Source: Rattus norvegicus
Lineage: Eukaryota > Chordata > Mammalia > Rodentia > Muridae
Assembly (NCBI RefSeq): GCF_036323735.1
Contig: NC_086019.1
Location: forward strand, 237,506,602-237,570,601
Direction: 5' to 3'
Length of the DNA: 64,000 nucleotides
A model generated the notes under the pieces. It was not told where the DNA came from, ran no database searches, and saw nothing but the letters and a program-made list of their open reading frames with translations. This document shows positions 1 through 10,799 of the stretch, piece after piece. A program made the position numbers and the translations under genes. Within the stretch, counting starts at the first letter, position 1. Each line of letters starts with the position of its first letter.

Positions 1-159
1 CACATCTATATTTCCATATGTGTAATCTGTGTGTATGATTCCTTTTCTATGTCTCTGTCTCTCTTCTTTCTCTCTGATTGCACGAGACGCACATGCTCAT
101 GCCGTGGTGTACTCTTGGTAGTCAGAGGATAATCTGAGCTGTAGGTCAGTCCTCCCCGT

Positions 160-355
160 CCATCTTGTTTGAGACAGGATCTCTTCAATTGCTTCTGTGT
201 GTGCCAGCCTGGCTGGTCTCTGAGAGTCTGGGGATTCCAGGCCTTGGTCTTCTGTCTTTTCACAGGAGCCCTAAGACTGCTGCTGTTGGGCTTGAACTCG
301 GGTTCTGATGTTTCTTGGCAAATGCTTTGCTTACTGGGCTGGCTCCCCATCCCTA
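160..355 (-). repeat. B4-like degraded SINE
   Basis: Read on the minus strand this resembles a B4-type composite SINE. The plus strand shows a 'gagacaggatctc'-type B1 left part near 170-185. Near 315-350 it shows a tRNA/ID-like end with 'ttggcaaatgctttgctta' and 'gggctggctcccc'. It is strongly diverged, so the family name is tentative. The open frames that cross it on both strands have no protein features and are treated as chance. Confidence 0.4.
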
Positions 356-420
356 ATCCACATATTCCAAGAGAAGACACCCGAATGATGACATTTAGCG
401 AGGCAGCCATTTCAGACTAA

Positions 421-1620
421 TATGCCTCGGTTTCTAAAGAGAAAAGGTCAGAGATATTATTTTAGACATGCGATTTCTGATTAAAAATTAGCAAGTGGCA
501 TGATTGCTGTAAATAGCACAATGTGGTTATGAATATTTACATGAGAATATTGCAAAATATTACTTTAAAAAAACCACTTCTGTGGAAAAGCAAAGAAATA
601 AACAGTAAACTCGTAACAGAAGGGATTCTCTTGCCTAGAGTCCTAATATGAAATAATTCACAAAAATGCCATGTCCATTCAAGATTGTCCATGTGGGTCT
701 TTCTGTTGTTTACACGTGCTCATACCTTTTAGAACAATCTCAATCTTAATTTGTTATGTAATGTTCCACTCTTCCAGAGTGTTCTGATTCCACTGACTTT
801 GGTCTTTTTGTGCATGGTAATCTTCATAAGCATTTTCTAGGCTGATTCTTAGCTGATACATTTTTTTTGTCCTATTTGGTTTAGTTTTTAATGAATGCTC
901 TAGAATCCTTCTTCTTTGGAAATCTTATCTAAAGGGATATTGGGATTGAGGCTTTTAGACACTCAGGCTTAGAGAAGCCACACCTTTGTCCAGCACTTAG
1001 AGACTCCAGGAATTTTGTGTTTTGAAATTCATACAGATGCTGACTACCGAAATGGAAATTAAACTGAAGAAGTATGAGACATTAAGGCAGGGTCTAAGAT
1101 GGAAATATTTATAGCCCATTTATTTTCAAATTGTGCAGCTGCTCTCTAGAACCAAACATTTTAAAAGCATCACCCAAAATTGACTCTGAAACTCTTAATT
1201 TGATGAAACTCTCTTTAGTGATTCTGAGTCAGGACTGCTCTAGGCAAGCGTTCTACCACTGACTGCAGGTCCCGCTCTGATGCTACTGTTCTATATGGGT
1301 ATCATGTAAGTCATGTGACTTAAAGTTTGTAATAATTAGTTGTTTTTTAAAAATGGATTTTCTTGTTTCATGCAAGGAGCTATTTTATAGTGTGTTAAGT
1401 CAGAGCTCAGATACTAATGAGGCTAGTTAAATATTTCTTTCTAGACATGTCAAGTTCTAATTCCACTGGACCAAATTTGTTAATTTTTTGGACTATTGAG
1501 ACAGAAAGTATTGAGTTTAGCATGTACATGCCGATTCTTTTGTATCTGACCATCTAAAGAACTTTTACATTGTAAATAATTCTTTGTGTAAGACAAAGGA
1601 TATGTACATTCAATTATTAT
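421..1620. other. unique AT-rich DNA, nothing recognised
   Basis: This is AT-rich non-repetitive sequence without a convincing ORF. A short ID/B4-like shred ('aggcaagcgttctaccactga') lies near 1,242-1,262. A short ATT run lies at about 1,610-1,630. I see no RNA gene or splice-bounded exon that I could support. Confidence 0.4.
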
Positions 1621-1624
1621 TATT

Positions 1625-1830
1625 ATTAGCTTTGTTTATATGTTTGAGACACAATTTCATGTATCCCACTCTGACCTTTAGGTTTCTGAGTTGCCAAGAT
1701 GACTTTGAATTTATGATGTATCTGTTTCTACTTCCTGAGTACTGGACCTATGAGTACATCACTGTGTGAAGTTTACGTGTTCTGGGCAAGCATTCTACCA
1801 ATTGAATCCCATACCATGCTTCTTGATTTC
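1625..1830 (-). repeat. B4-like SINE (B1 part plus ID-like part)
   Basis: The plus strand reads as the complement of a B1 ('gtttgagacacaatttcatg' at about 1,640, then 'cttcctgagtactgg' at about 1,730). It is followed by an ID-like tail ('gggcaagcattctaccaatt' at about 1,782). This order is that of a B4 element on the minus strand. It is highly diverged, so it is old. Confidence 0.5.
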
Positions 1831-3110
1831 TGTTCTTCAGTGTGGATCTTTATTTTCAAATGAATCATTGCCAGACACTTGTTTTCATATTAAAATGGAA
1901 GATTGCCAATGTTTGTTTTAACTATAAAATAACTTTTTATTCAAATAATTTCACTTAAAATACAAGATATCTTATGTAAGCGTCACTATAATCTGATAGT
2001 TCCCTAACAAGATGGATGTCACATTTACGTGTCTTACTCAATACGAACCAGTCCCACACGCTACCTGATTGAAGGGAAAGGTAATATTCCCAGAACACTA
2101 TAATTATAATAAATAAAAAATTTCCACAGTTTCAAAATTTAAATTTATAGTAATTAAAATGGAATCAGATCAACTTACTTTGGCCTTTCAGCTCCTCAGT
2201 AACATTAAGTGCTTAACAACTGTTCATGGTTAATGCTCCAACATTGAGTAGTACAAGTCAAGATAAAAATACACATGGATGCCGTTATATTTTAGTATGT
2301 CCCCAGGGAAGAGCTTACTCTTCACTTTCACAGCCCATGACATGGACTCCCAAGACATGAAGTTGGTATTTTGATGGGACCAGCGCCCAGAGCTGTAATC
2401 AGACCTCCTTTGCTAGTCTCCTGCCCTTCTGCCTTAAAAGTCCCTACTCTTGGATGCAATTCGCTTTGTTGTGCCTCATCCTTACATTTCCCCCAGAATC
2501 CTCAGGAAAAAGTAATTCAGGACTTGACCTCTGAATGTAGTGCATGTGTGTCTGGAATTCATCTGTTCATGTAGGCCTAGAGGAATTTAGAGTTTTAGAC
2601 AAAGCTTTGTCTTTCGTCATGCAAACAACTGTTGGCAACAGTAGGGTTAAACGAAAGACAAGCTTTATGTCCATCTCTAGCAAGTAATTGGGGCAGGTCC
2701 AGTGAACCCCAGACCGAGGGTAATGAGGAGCTGGGTACCTACGAAGGAAGGAGGGGCCGCAGTTTTCCTTTGTGTCTTCTTGCTTAGAAAGTTTATGGGG
2801 CCAGAAGTTAGGCAGAAACAATACTCAGAAATCCAGCCAAGTGTCATCTCATTACAGCTCTGTCACAAGCATTTCTAAAACCCATCCTTTCAATCTAACA
2901 CTGACTTCCACTGTCATGTATTTCTTTTTCTATCTTATAATGGGCTCTCTAGGGAAAGGATAGAGTCATATAGACAAGCACGCTCACACACCCTCCACAC
3001 CCCAGGTCTTAGCTGGTAGAACTGTTGTGTCCTTATGAGAAAGATACTATTAATCACAATGACAAAGTTGTGAAACTATATAAAAGGCATTAGCTGAATA
3101 AGAGGTATGT
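1831..3110. other. unique DNA, nothing recognised
   Basis: No repeat, RNA gene or credible coding exon was identified. Short frames at 2,371-2,574 (+) and 2,567-2,821 (-) lack any domain or conserved motif that I recognise. Confidence 0.35.
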
Positions 3111-3124
3111 TCAACTTAAAAGCA

Positions 3125-3620
3125 TCCCATGGGGCCACCCGCCTTTCTCAAAAATTTTAACCCAGTATTTCTCCTGTCTGAAGGAAATACAGGGGCAAAG
3201 AGTGGAGCAGGGACTGAAGGAAAGGCCATTCCAGAGACTGCCCCACCTGGGGATCCATCTCACATGCAGACACCAAACCCAGACACTATTGCTGATGCCA
3301 AGAAGTGCTTGCTGACAGGAGCCTGATATGGATGTCTCCTGAGAGGCCCTTGTACTGATCACAGGTACCCCAAAGGAGGAGTTAGGGAAAGGACTGAAGG
3401 AGCTGAAGGGGGGCATCAATGGGAGGAGTGGCCCTTGGTCCTGTGAAGGCTCACTGCCCCAATGTACAGGAATCCTAGGATGGTTAGGCAGGAGTGGGTG
3501 GGAAAGCATGCCTATAGAAGCAGGGTAAGGGTGGATGGGATAGGGGATTTGTGGAGAAGAAACTGGGAAGGGGGATAACATTTGAAATCTAAATAAATAA
3601 AGTAACCAGTAAAGAAAATC
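3125..3620 (+). mobile_element. L1 3' UTR fragment, older rodent subfamily
   Basis: It carries the 3' UTR of an older rodent L1. The blocks are 'ctgtctgaaggaaatacagg', 'attgctgatgccaagaagtg', a run of GGGA-rich purines, and the ending 'gataacatttgaaatctaaa' followed by an AATAAA-rich tail near 3,590-3,620. It is 5'-truncated and non-coding. Related copies lie at 26.5-27.2, 44.5 and 57.8-58.4 kb. The frame 3,111-3,704 (-) is an antisense shadow of this element. Confidence 0.7.
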
Positions 3621-3849
3621 TATGCAATAATTTAAAAAAGAAGCACCCCATACCTCAGAAGAGAGGTGGTACTGTTCCCACTTGGCATTTACTTGTTTAA
3701 GCATAGGAGCCAGACAATAGAGCTATCTTGACCCAGTGCTTTCACCTAGTCATCTCCTAAGAAATTGTAGGAATCAAAAATGGATTCTCCTAGCCCATGC
3801 TTCTTATGTTCAAGCCAAAAACGTTTAAATTTGGAATTGATGTCTATAT

Positions 3850-4380
3850 GCAGGTGAGGGCAGGCACAAGACAAGGCAAGGACTGTGACTGAGCAGTGAA
3901 AAAGAAAGGAGAGAGAGAAAGGAGAAAGAGGAAGAAGAAGAACCAAGATGGAGAAAGAGAAGGACTACCCAGATCCACATGGCCTTAAATGAAAATCTTA
4001 CAAGGGATAAATTATTATAAGACAATTTGTCTTATCTAGGTAGGCAGTTTATATCAATATCAATTGGTTCTGAGTTTATTGTGTGGACGTTTTGTGGGGT
4101 GAGAATTTACTGATATAAATCTGATAAATTACAAGCTCCTAGAGTTTTGATTCTACAGGGATGCTGGGAAGGTGAGCAGAGTTCACCGCAGAGAGCCACG
4201 GGAAAGATGGCCGCGGATGGGGCTAGCTTTGGAGACGGAGAGACTGCTGCTGGGGCCAGAGAGTGGGGCCAACGTGGGGCTAGCCACGGAGGCAGAGATC
4301 GCTGGGGACAGAGAGTATTAGGAAGTAGTGTGGTGTGGTGCCTGGTGCCCCCGCTTCATTTTCTAATATTTACCGCAATA
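3850..4380 (+). repeat. RMER1-like unclassified rodent repeat
   Basis: A purine-rich stretch (gagaaagaggaagaag, about 3,900-3,960) is followed by 'ctaggtaggcagtttatatc' and 'tgatataaatctgataaatt'. A GC-rich domain follows at about 4,190-4,350. The same order of blocks recurs at 20,336-20,990, so the two are members of one dispersed family. I place it with RMER1-type rodent repeats from memory. An LTR relic is the alternative. Confidence 0.45.
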
Positions 4381-4383
4381 TAA

Positions 4384-4580
4384 ATTATTATTTTTTAGAT
4401 TAATTTTATGCATGTATTGTGTCAACGTGTATGTTCCTGTCTGGTGCCAGAGGAGGTAAGAAGTCTGGAATCCCCTGGGACTGGAGTTAGAGGTGGCTCT
4501 GAAGCACCGCGTGCGATGCTGAAAACCAGAGCAAGAATTGCTCTTCACTGTGGAGCCGTCTTTCCGGCCCCAAACTTGAG
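4384..4580 (-). repeat. B3 SINE, minus strand
   Basis: The plus strand is the complement of a B3. An A-rich tail side (ttttttagatt at 4,392) leads to 'gtctggtgccagaggagg' and then 'tgggactggagttagaggtg'. It ends with 'ggagccgtctttccggcccc', the complement of the pol III A-box end. It is diverged. Confidence 0.65.
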
Positions 4581-4924
4581 ACTTTTAACTTTAGCGTTCA
4601 TCTCCTAAACTGTTTCAATCTTATCCCCAGTTTAACGGCTTTAGCTCATTTGGCTTAATTGTGGTATATCATATGAATCTGGAAATTAATCCATTTCTTT
4701 CTGGTTTTCCAATTTATTAGAATAAATACTTTAAGTTGTGCCATAAATATCTGAATTTCATTACGATCTCCTATAATGTGTCTATCTTCAAACCTAATTT
4801 TGTTAAATTGGAGTTTCTCTTTCTGTAGGTTAATCTGGTTAATGATTTGTCAATCTTATTTTTTTCAAGAGACTACTGTGTTATTGATCTTTTTGTATTA
4901 CTTATTATATTATTATTGTGTTCT

Positions 4925-5500
4925 CTGCCTTAGCTACTCTTCTATTGCTATGAGGATACACCATGACCAAGGACTCATGAAAGAAAGCGTTGGATTGGAG
5001 GCTTGCTTACAGCTTTGGAGGGTTAGTTCATTTCATGGTGGGAAGTAGACAGGTAAGGTGTTAAAGAAGCAGCTGAGAGTGGAAGGGGAAGCCCTGGGTC
5101 CTGCTAAGACTGAACCCCCAGTGAACTAGACTGTTGGGGGGAGGGCGGCAATGGGGGGAGGGTTGGGAGGGGAACACCCATAAGGAAGGGGAGGGGGGAG
5201 GGGGGAGGGGGATGTTTGCCCGGAAACCGGGAAAGGGAATAACGCTCGAAATGTATATAAGAAATACTCAAGTTAAAAAAAAAAAAAGCAGCAGCTGAGA
5301 GTTTTATAGAGAGAGAAGTGGGGGGCACTGGACACAGCGTAGGCTTTTTAAATCCGGAAGCCCACTCCCAGTGACACCTCCTCCAGCAAGGCCATGCCTC
5401 CTAATCCTTCTAATCCTTGGAAAACACTTGCAGTATCTCATGACTAGGCATTCAAATATGTGAGCCTATGGGGGCCTGTCTCATCCAAACCACCACATTT
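4925..5500 (-). repeat. URR1-like rodent repeat, split by a young L1 3' end
   Basis: It starts 'ttctattgctatgaggatac' and ends 'gggcctgtctcatccaaacc' (about 5,472). These are the outer blocks of a very common rodent repeat, which I take to be URR1-related (possibly a hAT-type non-autonomous transposon). A young L1 fragment with a TSD interrupts it at 5,080-5,289. Orientation is set relative to the copies at 10.5 and 22.4 kb. Confidence 0.55.
5080..5289 (+). mobile_element. young, severely 5'-truncated L1 3' end
   Basis: Only about 210 bp of L1 3' UTR is present: 'tggaaggggaagccctgggt', the G-rich purine tract (5,136-5,212), 'gcccggaaaccgggaaaggg', then an A tail at 5,275-5,287. The 13-bp direct repeat 'agcagctgagagt' at 5,068-5,080 and 5,290-5,302 is its target-site duplication, inside a URR1-like repeat. 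The sequence is close to the 3' UTR of the full-length element at 29.1 kb, so the insertion is recent. Confidence 0.9.
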
Positions 5501-5511
5501 CTTTCTTTTTC

Positions 5512-5775
5512 TTTTATTGGATTTTTAAAATTTACATTTTAAATGTTATCCCTTTCCCAGTTTCCCCTCCAGAAACCTGCTATCCCATCTCCCATCTCTC
5601 TGCTTCTGTGAGGGTGCTCCCCTACACACCCACTCCCTCCCACCCTGACATTCCTCTACACTGGGGCATCAGCCTTGACAGGACCAAGGGCTTCTCCTCT
5701 CACTGATTCCCGACAAGGCCATCCTCTGCTACACATGCAGATGGAGCCATAGGTCTATCGCTGTGTACTTTTGGG
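5512..5775 (-). mobile_element. L1 3' UTR fragment, minus strand
   Basis: The plus strand reads 'aatgttatccctttcccagt', then C-rich blocks, 'cctacactggggcatcagcc' and 'caaggccatcctctgctaca'. This is the complement of an older L1 3' UTR of the type also seen at 6.45 and 26.5 kb. It is 5'-truncated and non-coding. Confidence 0.75.
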
Positions 5776-5849
5776 ATGAAACCACTACATTTCTACTCAT
5801 TAATTTCTACTGTGTTCTTTAATTTTTAAATACTTATTTATCTTACTTT

Positions 5850-5985
5850 ATGTCTGTGAATATTTTACCTGTACTCATGGAGTTACAGTTGATTATGAGG
5901 CACCATGGGTGCTCTGGAAACTGAACCCAGGTCCTCTGCAAAACCGGACCTGCTTTTAACAATGGAGTTATTTCTCCATCCCTTT
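5850..5985 (-). repeat. B3-like SINE, minus strand
   Basis: 'gtctgtgaatattttacctg', 'ctctggaaactgaacccagg' and 'tggagttatttctccatccc' are the complement of a diverged B3/B2-type tRNA-derived SINE. It lies between blocks of the old minus-strand L1. Confidence 0.5.
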
Positions 5986-6124
5986 TCCTTCATCTTAAAT
6001 ATTTCTTCTCATCTATGTATTTTCAGTTTGGCTTGTTCTATCCCTTCTAAGACCCTGAAGTGTATCATTAAGTCATTTGTTTTAGATATCTATGATTTTT
6101 TACAAATTTATTCTTGGTTTAATT

Positions 6125-6325
6125 TTATTTGTATGCATATGGACCTGACTGTATCTATGTGCACCATGTACATGCAGAAGCCCAATGAGATCAGACGTCC
6201 AGTCAGAGCTCCTGGAACTGGAGTTACAAGTGGTGGTGAGCCACCTTATGAAGAGCGAGGAGTTGAATCTAGGTCCTCTACAAGAACAATATGCACCCTT
6301 AACCGAGTCACTGATCTAGCCTCTA
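6125..6325 (-). repeat. B3 SINE, minus strand
   Basis: The plus strand shows 'gtgcaccatgtacatgcaga', 'gctcctggaactggagttac' and 'ttgaatctaggtcctctaca', ending in the A-box complement 'ccgagtcactgatctagcct'. This is a B3 on the minus strand. Its promoter boxes are mutated. Confidence 0.65.
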
Positions 6326-6330
6326 TCTGC

Positions 6331-6397
6331 TTGCTTTCTTTCTTTTCTTTTCTTTCCTTTCCTTTTCTCTCTTTCTTTCTCTCTCTCTTTCTTTCTT

Positions 6398-6432
<35 letters not shown>

Positions 6433-6445
6433 CTTTCTTTCTTTC
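6331..6445 (+). repeat. polypyrimidine tract, (CTTT)n/(CT)n
   Basis: About 115 bp of almost pure C/T built from CTTT and CT steps, directly beside the L1 fragment that follows. Long mirror-like homopyrimidine runs can form triplex (H-DNA). A 307-aa open frame crosses it only because the tract has no stop codons. Confidence 0.9.
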
Positions 6446-7020
6446 GGATATATTTTTATTGGATATTTTTTATTTACATTTCAAATGTTATTCCATTTCC
6501 CAGTTTCCTGACCATAAGCCCCCTATACCATCTACCTCCCCCTTCTTCTGTGAGGGTGTTCCCCCTCCCAACCACCTTCCCTTCCCACCTCTCCACCCTG
6601 ACATTCCCCTACACTGGGGGGGTGGGGTTCCAGCCTTGGCAGGACCAAGGGCTTCTCCTCCTCCCATTGGTGCCCAACAAGGCCATCCTCTGCTACATAT
6701 GCAGCTGGAGCCATGGGTCTGTCCATGCCTACTCTTTGGGTGGTGGTTTAGTCCCTGGGAGCTCTGGTTGGTTGGTATCATTCTTATGGGGTTGCAAACC
6801 CCTTCAGCTCCTTCAATCCTTTCTATAATTCCTCCGATGGAGACCCTGTTCTCAGTTCAATGGTTGGCTGCTAGCATTCACCTCTGTATTTGTTAGGCTC
6901 TGGCTGAACCTCTCAGGAGACAGCTATATCAGGCTCCTGTCAGCATGCACTTCGTGGCATCAGCAATATTGTGTAGTTTTGGTGGCAGCTGGTTTCTTAA
7001 TGTAGAGTGGAGCCATAAGC
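6446..7020 (-). mobile_element. L1 3' UTR fragment, minus strand
   Basis: The plus strand contains 'aatgttattccatttcccag', 'ttcccctacactgggggggt', 'caaggccatcctctgctaca', 'ctcttgggtggtggtttagt'-like sequence and 'ggagacagctatatcaggct'. This is the complement of an L1 3' UTR up to the region just after ORF2. It is 5'-truncated. Frames on both strands here are shadows. Confidence 0.75.
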
Positions 7021-7344
7021 ATCCCTCTTAGAATTACTTTCATTGTATGTTATAGGTTTTGGTATGCTGCATTTTCATTTTCATCCAGTTCTGGAATTTA
7101 GATCAAATTCATTCTGGATTTCTTTCATGACTCAATCCCCATTTCATAGAATGGTTCTCAAGCCCTGTTAATTTGAAAATGTTCTACATTTTTTGTGCTG
7201 TTGGCTTTTGTTGATTCTATTGTGGTCAGATATGATAGAATGCAAACATATTAATTTTATTTTCTTATATTTGTTAAGACTATTTGAATATTATTTCATA
7301 ACCTATTTTAAAGAGAAGTTTTTTTTTAAAATTTATTTTTATTC

Positions 7345-8800
7345 TTTAATCTTTTTATAATCCAGATATTGTCCCCCTCCTGGTCTGCCCCCAACCGCTT
7401 CCCATCCTATACCTTCCCCAACTCCCTCTCCAAGAGGATATCCCCATCCTCCCCCCCCCCCCCCACCTCACCAGGCCTTCCCAGTTGCTGGGCCTCAATC
7501 GCTCAAGGGTTAGGTATACCTTCTCAGACTGAGTCCAGACACGAAGTCTTCTGCTGTTTATGTGTCTGGGGTCTCATATCAGTGGGTGTTTGCTGCCTGG
7601 TTGGTGGCTCAGTGTCTGAGAGATCTCGGGGGTCCAGGTCAGTTGAGACTGCTGGTCTTCCTATGGGGCTGCCCTCCTCCTCAGCTTCTTCCAGATTTTC
7701 CCCAATTCAACCATAGGGGTCCCAGGCTTCTGTCCATTGGTTGGGTGTTAAGTACCTGCATCTGGCTCTGTCAGCTGTTTGTTGCCTCTCAGAGGGCAGC
7801 CATGCTAGGCTCCTATCTGTAAGCACTCCACAGATAGCCTCATTAACAGTGTAAGGGCCCCGGGCCTCCCCTTGAGCTAGATTCCAATTTGGCCTTGTCA
7901 CTGAACTTCCTTTCTCTCATGCTCTTCTCCATTTTGGTTTCTGCAGTTCCTTTGAACAGGAACAATTTTTGGGTCAGAGCTTTTGACTGTGCAAGGACAA
8001 CCCCATCTCTCCACTTGATGTCATAGCCTTCCCTTCACTGGGGGCTGACTCTACAAGTTCCCCCACCCCACTGTAGAGCACTTCATCTAAAGTCCCTCCC
8101 TTTGAGTCCTGAGAGTCTCTCACCTCCCAGGTCTCCAGTAAGTACATTCTAGAGCCCCACCCCCACCTCTCTAGGTTGACTGTTTGCATTCTTCCTTCTA
8201 GCCCTCAGGGTTCCAGTCCTGTTCCCCTCAATACCTGATCATGTTCCCCCCTTCTCCTCCCTATCCCTTCTCTCACCCAGTTCCTTCCCTCCCTCTACCC
8301 CAGTCTGACTGCTTTCTTCTCCCTCCCAAGTGGGACTGAGGCATCCTCACTTGGGTCCTTTGGCTTGTTAGCCTTCTTGAGTCCTGTGGGTCGTGCCCTG
8401 GGTATTCTGTACCTTTTTGGCTAATATCCACTTATTAGTGATGTGTGTCCTTTTGAGTCTGTTACCTCACTCAGGATAACATTTTCTAGTTCCATCCATT
8501 TGCCTGCAAAACTCATGATGTCCTCCTTCTTAATAGCTGAGTAGTATCCCACTGTGTAGTGAACCACATTTTCTGTATCCATCCTTCTGTTGTGGGGCAT
8601 CTGGGTTGTTTCTAGCTTCTGGCTATCACAAATAAGGCTGCTATGATCATAGTGGAACAGGTGCCCCTGTGGCATGGTGGGCATCTTTTTGCCCAAGAGT
8701 GGTATTGCTGGGTCTTTAAATAGGCCTATTTTCAGTTTTCTGAGGAAGCTCCAGATTAAGAGAATGTGTTTATACAGGATTTGGTTAATCTACTCTACAG
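7345..8800 (-). mobile_element. L1 3' end with ORF2 C-terminal remnant, minus strand
   Basis: The plus strand carries a long diverged L1 3' UTR (7,345-8,420) and, at 8,421-8,696, an antisense copy of the ORF2 C-terminus. The translated minus frame keeps the family end pattern (MDTENV, YYSAIKKEDIMSFAGKWMELENVILSE, then SLISGY in segments). Upstream it is broken by about 8,760. It belongs to an older rodent subfamily inserted in the ancient minus-strand L1. Confidence 0.75.
7451..7464 (+). repeat. C14 homopolymer
   Basis: Fourteen consecutive C within the C-rich L1 3' UTR complement. The minus strand is a G14 run and could join a G-quadruplex. Confidence 0.9.
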
Positions 8801-9289
8801 CTGCCTGAATCTGTGATGTCCTTTAACACAAAGGTCTCTGGAAAATTTGCTGTTGCTGTCGTGCAGGTGACCTGCATGGGTATCTATAAGAAAGGGGTCT
8901 TGAAGATATTCAGTGTTATGGTGTCAACTTTAATTTGTGTCTTTCTATCAGTAGTGTTTATTTTATAAAATTATGTTTAGTTCTGTTAGTTTTAGAATTG
9001 TAATATCTTCTTGATAGATTTTCTTAGTAAGTATGAAGTGATCCTTATCTGTTGTGTCTAATATTTCTTGAAGTCTACTTTGTCAGGTATGAGAAGAGTT
9101 GATTCCTCATTTCATTGGCTTAGAACACTGTCTTCCAGTCTGCCACACCAAGGCTGTACTTGGCTTGAGATGAGGTATATTTCTCGGAGATGGCAAACAG
9201 ATTCTGCTCTTTAAATCTAATCTGCTAGACTCTCTTTTCATTGGGAAAATTTAGATTTTTAACTTTTAAAATTACTTTATTTGCTGTTT

Positions 9290-9420
9290 TGATTCAAAGT
9301 CTCCTTATGTAGGGTTGGTCACCCTAGAACTTGATATGTAGACCACACTGACTTCAAATCAGAGATTCTCTTATTTCTGCCTCCTGAGTGCTGGGAATGA
9401 ACACATGTGCCATGATCCTT
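9290..9420 (-). repeat. B1 SINE, minus strand
   Basis: 'ctagaacttgatatgtagac' and 'cttatttctgcctcctgagt', followed by 'gctgggaatgaacacatgtg', are the complement of a 7SL-derived B1. It is diverged. Confidence 0.65.
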
Positions 9421-10045
9421 GACTCAAAGTCATTTTGTAGGTGTTTAATTCTTTACATTCTGTAGTGTTCCACAAGTTTCCATTTTTCATTTGTTTAACT
9501 ACTGTTTGAACACAATCTGTTCTTTTCCATGGCTTCCTGGATTTGTTTATTTTTCTCTTCATTACAAAGGATCCCTTCAACTATGTGCCGTGGTGCTGGC
9601 TTACTCACACTTTCCTTTACTTTGCTTCACAGCGGAAAGTTGTTTTTTCCCCCTTCAATTATGACAATTTTACCTCACACAGCTTTCAAGAAGCTTTGTT
9701 CTCTCTGTTTAGAGTTTTAACTATAATATGATATTGGATTGTCTTTTTGGTCCTTTTCCGTCTTGTTGGTTGGTGTTCTGAACATATCTTTAATGTGGAC
9801 AGTCCTGTCTTTCATTACTTTTGAATTTTCTGCTATTTCTTTATTTAATATACTGCTCAGATCTTTATCCTGACATTCTATTATACTCCATCATTCACAA
9901 ATGTTGTCGTCTTATGATGGTTTCCATAGGAATGCTACAGTTTGTACATATGTCTTACAATTTGTGTTTGTTGGTATCTGAATATTCTAATCTGTCCTGT
10001 CTGAATTCCTAATATTCTGTCTTACACTTGAACCATTAAATCAGT
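9421..10045. other. AT-rich, unclassified
   Basis: Diverged sequence with small frames on the plus strand (9,529-10,012) that show no known domain. Parts may be 5' regions of the ancient minus-strand L1 ending at 9.27 kb, but I cannot show this. Confidence 0.3.
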
Positions 10046-10385
10046 GATTGTCTTAGGGTTTCACTGCTGTGAACAGACACCGTGACCAAGGCAAGTCTTA
10101 TAAAGGACAACATTTAATTAGGGCTGGCTTACAGGTTAGAGGTTCAATCCGTTATCACCAAGGCAGATGCACAGCAGCCTCCAGACAGGCATGGTGCAGG
10201 AGGAGCTGAAAGCTCTACATCTTCATCTGAAGGCTGCTAGTGAAAGACTAATTTACAGGCCCACACCCTGATAGCTCACACCCACAGTGACACACCTACC
10301 CCAACAAGGCCACACCTACTTCAACAGGGTCATACCTTCTAATAGTACCACTCCCGAAGTGGAGCATATACAAACCATCACAGGG
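10046..10385 (-). repeat. URR1-like rodent repeat, minus strand
   Basis: 'ttagggtttcactgctgtga', 'acagacaccgtgaccaaggc', 'gctggcttacaggttagagg' and 'ccaacaaggccacacctact', ending 'catatacaaaccatcacagg'. This is the complement of the copy at 22,352-22,682 and contains the same blocks in reverse order. Assignment to URR1 is from memory. Confidence 0.6.
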
Positions 10386-10454
10386 ATTCTATTAAGTGTT
10401 TTTTTTTTTTTTGAGCTTTTTTATTTCTAAAGTTTTGGTTAGATATTTTTCCTC

Positions 10455-10785
10455 ATTGTGATGGCTTGGCTGTAAAATATCCCCCACGGGCTCCTGTATT
10501 TGAACACTAAACCCCCAGTTGTTGATGCTGGTTGAATGGCTTATGAAACCCTTAGTGGGTGGAGCCTTGTTGGAGGAAGTTTGTCATTGAGAGTGAGCTT
10601 TAAGGTTTTACACTCCTACTTCCCACTGTTTCAGCTTCCGTGTGTGGATGAATATGTGACCAGTCAGCTTCCTGTTCTTGCCACCTGCAGGTTGAGACTC
10701 TTTCCCCACTGTTATGAATCCTGTCACTCTGGAACTATAAGCTAATTTATTGCTATTATCTCTTGTGAGAAATAAACTCAGGTCT
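10455..10785 (+). repeat. URR1-like rodent repeat, plus strand
   Basis: A related but more diverged member: 'ggtggagccttgttggagga', 'ttgtcattgagagtgagctt' and 'cttccgtgtgtggatgaata', ending near 'gagaaataaactcaggtctt'. It lies head to head with the copy at 10,046-10,385. Confidence 0.5.
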
Positions 10786-10799
10786 TGAACTTAGACCAG

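Larger units (their letters stand above)
4690..9270 (-). mobile_element. ancient L1 ORF2 relic, split by later insertions
   Basis: Separate blocks look like one old L1 in minus orientation, reading from its middle to its endonuclease end. They are about 4,690-4,920 ('ttcaagagactactgtgtta', reverse transcriptase N-side), 5,985-6,110, 7,030-7,340 ('tattgtggtcagatatgata') and 8,850-9,270 ('gaattgtaatatcttcttga', 'aatctaatctgctagactct', endonuclease side). The gaps are filled by a URR1-like repeat, L1 3' ends, B3 SINEs and a polypyrimidine tract. It has no open reading frame and is a dead relic. Joining the blocks into one element is inference. Confidence 0.5.

Noticed and set aside
3111..3704. 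197-aa minus-strand frame
   Set aside because: Antisense of an L1 3' UTR, which is non-coding in both directions.
5905..6828. 307-aa open frame on the plus strand
   Set aside because: It crosses two B3 SINEs, the polypyrimidine tract and an L1 3' UTR complement. The openness comes from stop-free C/T sequence, and there is no domain.
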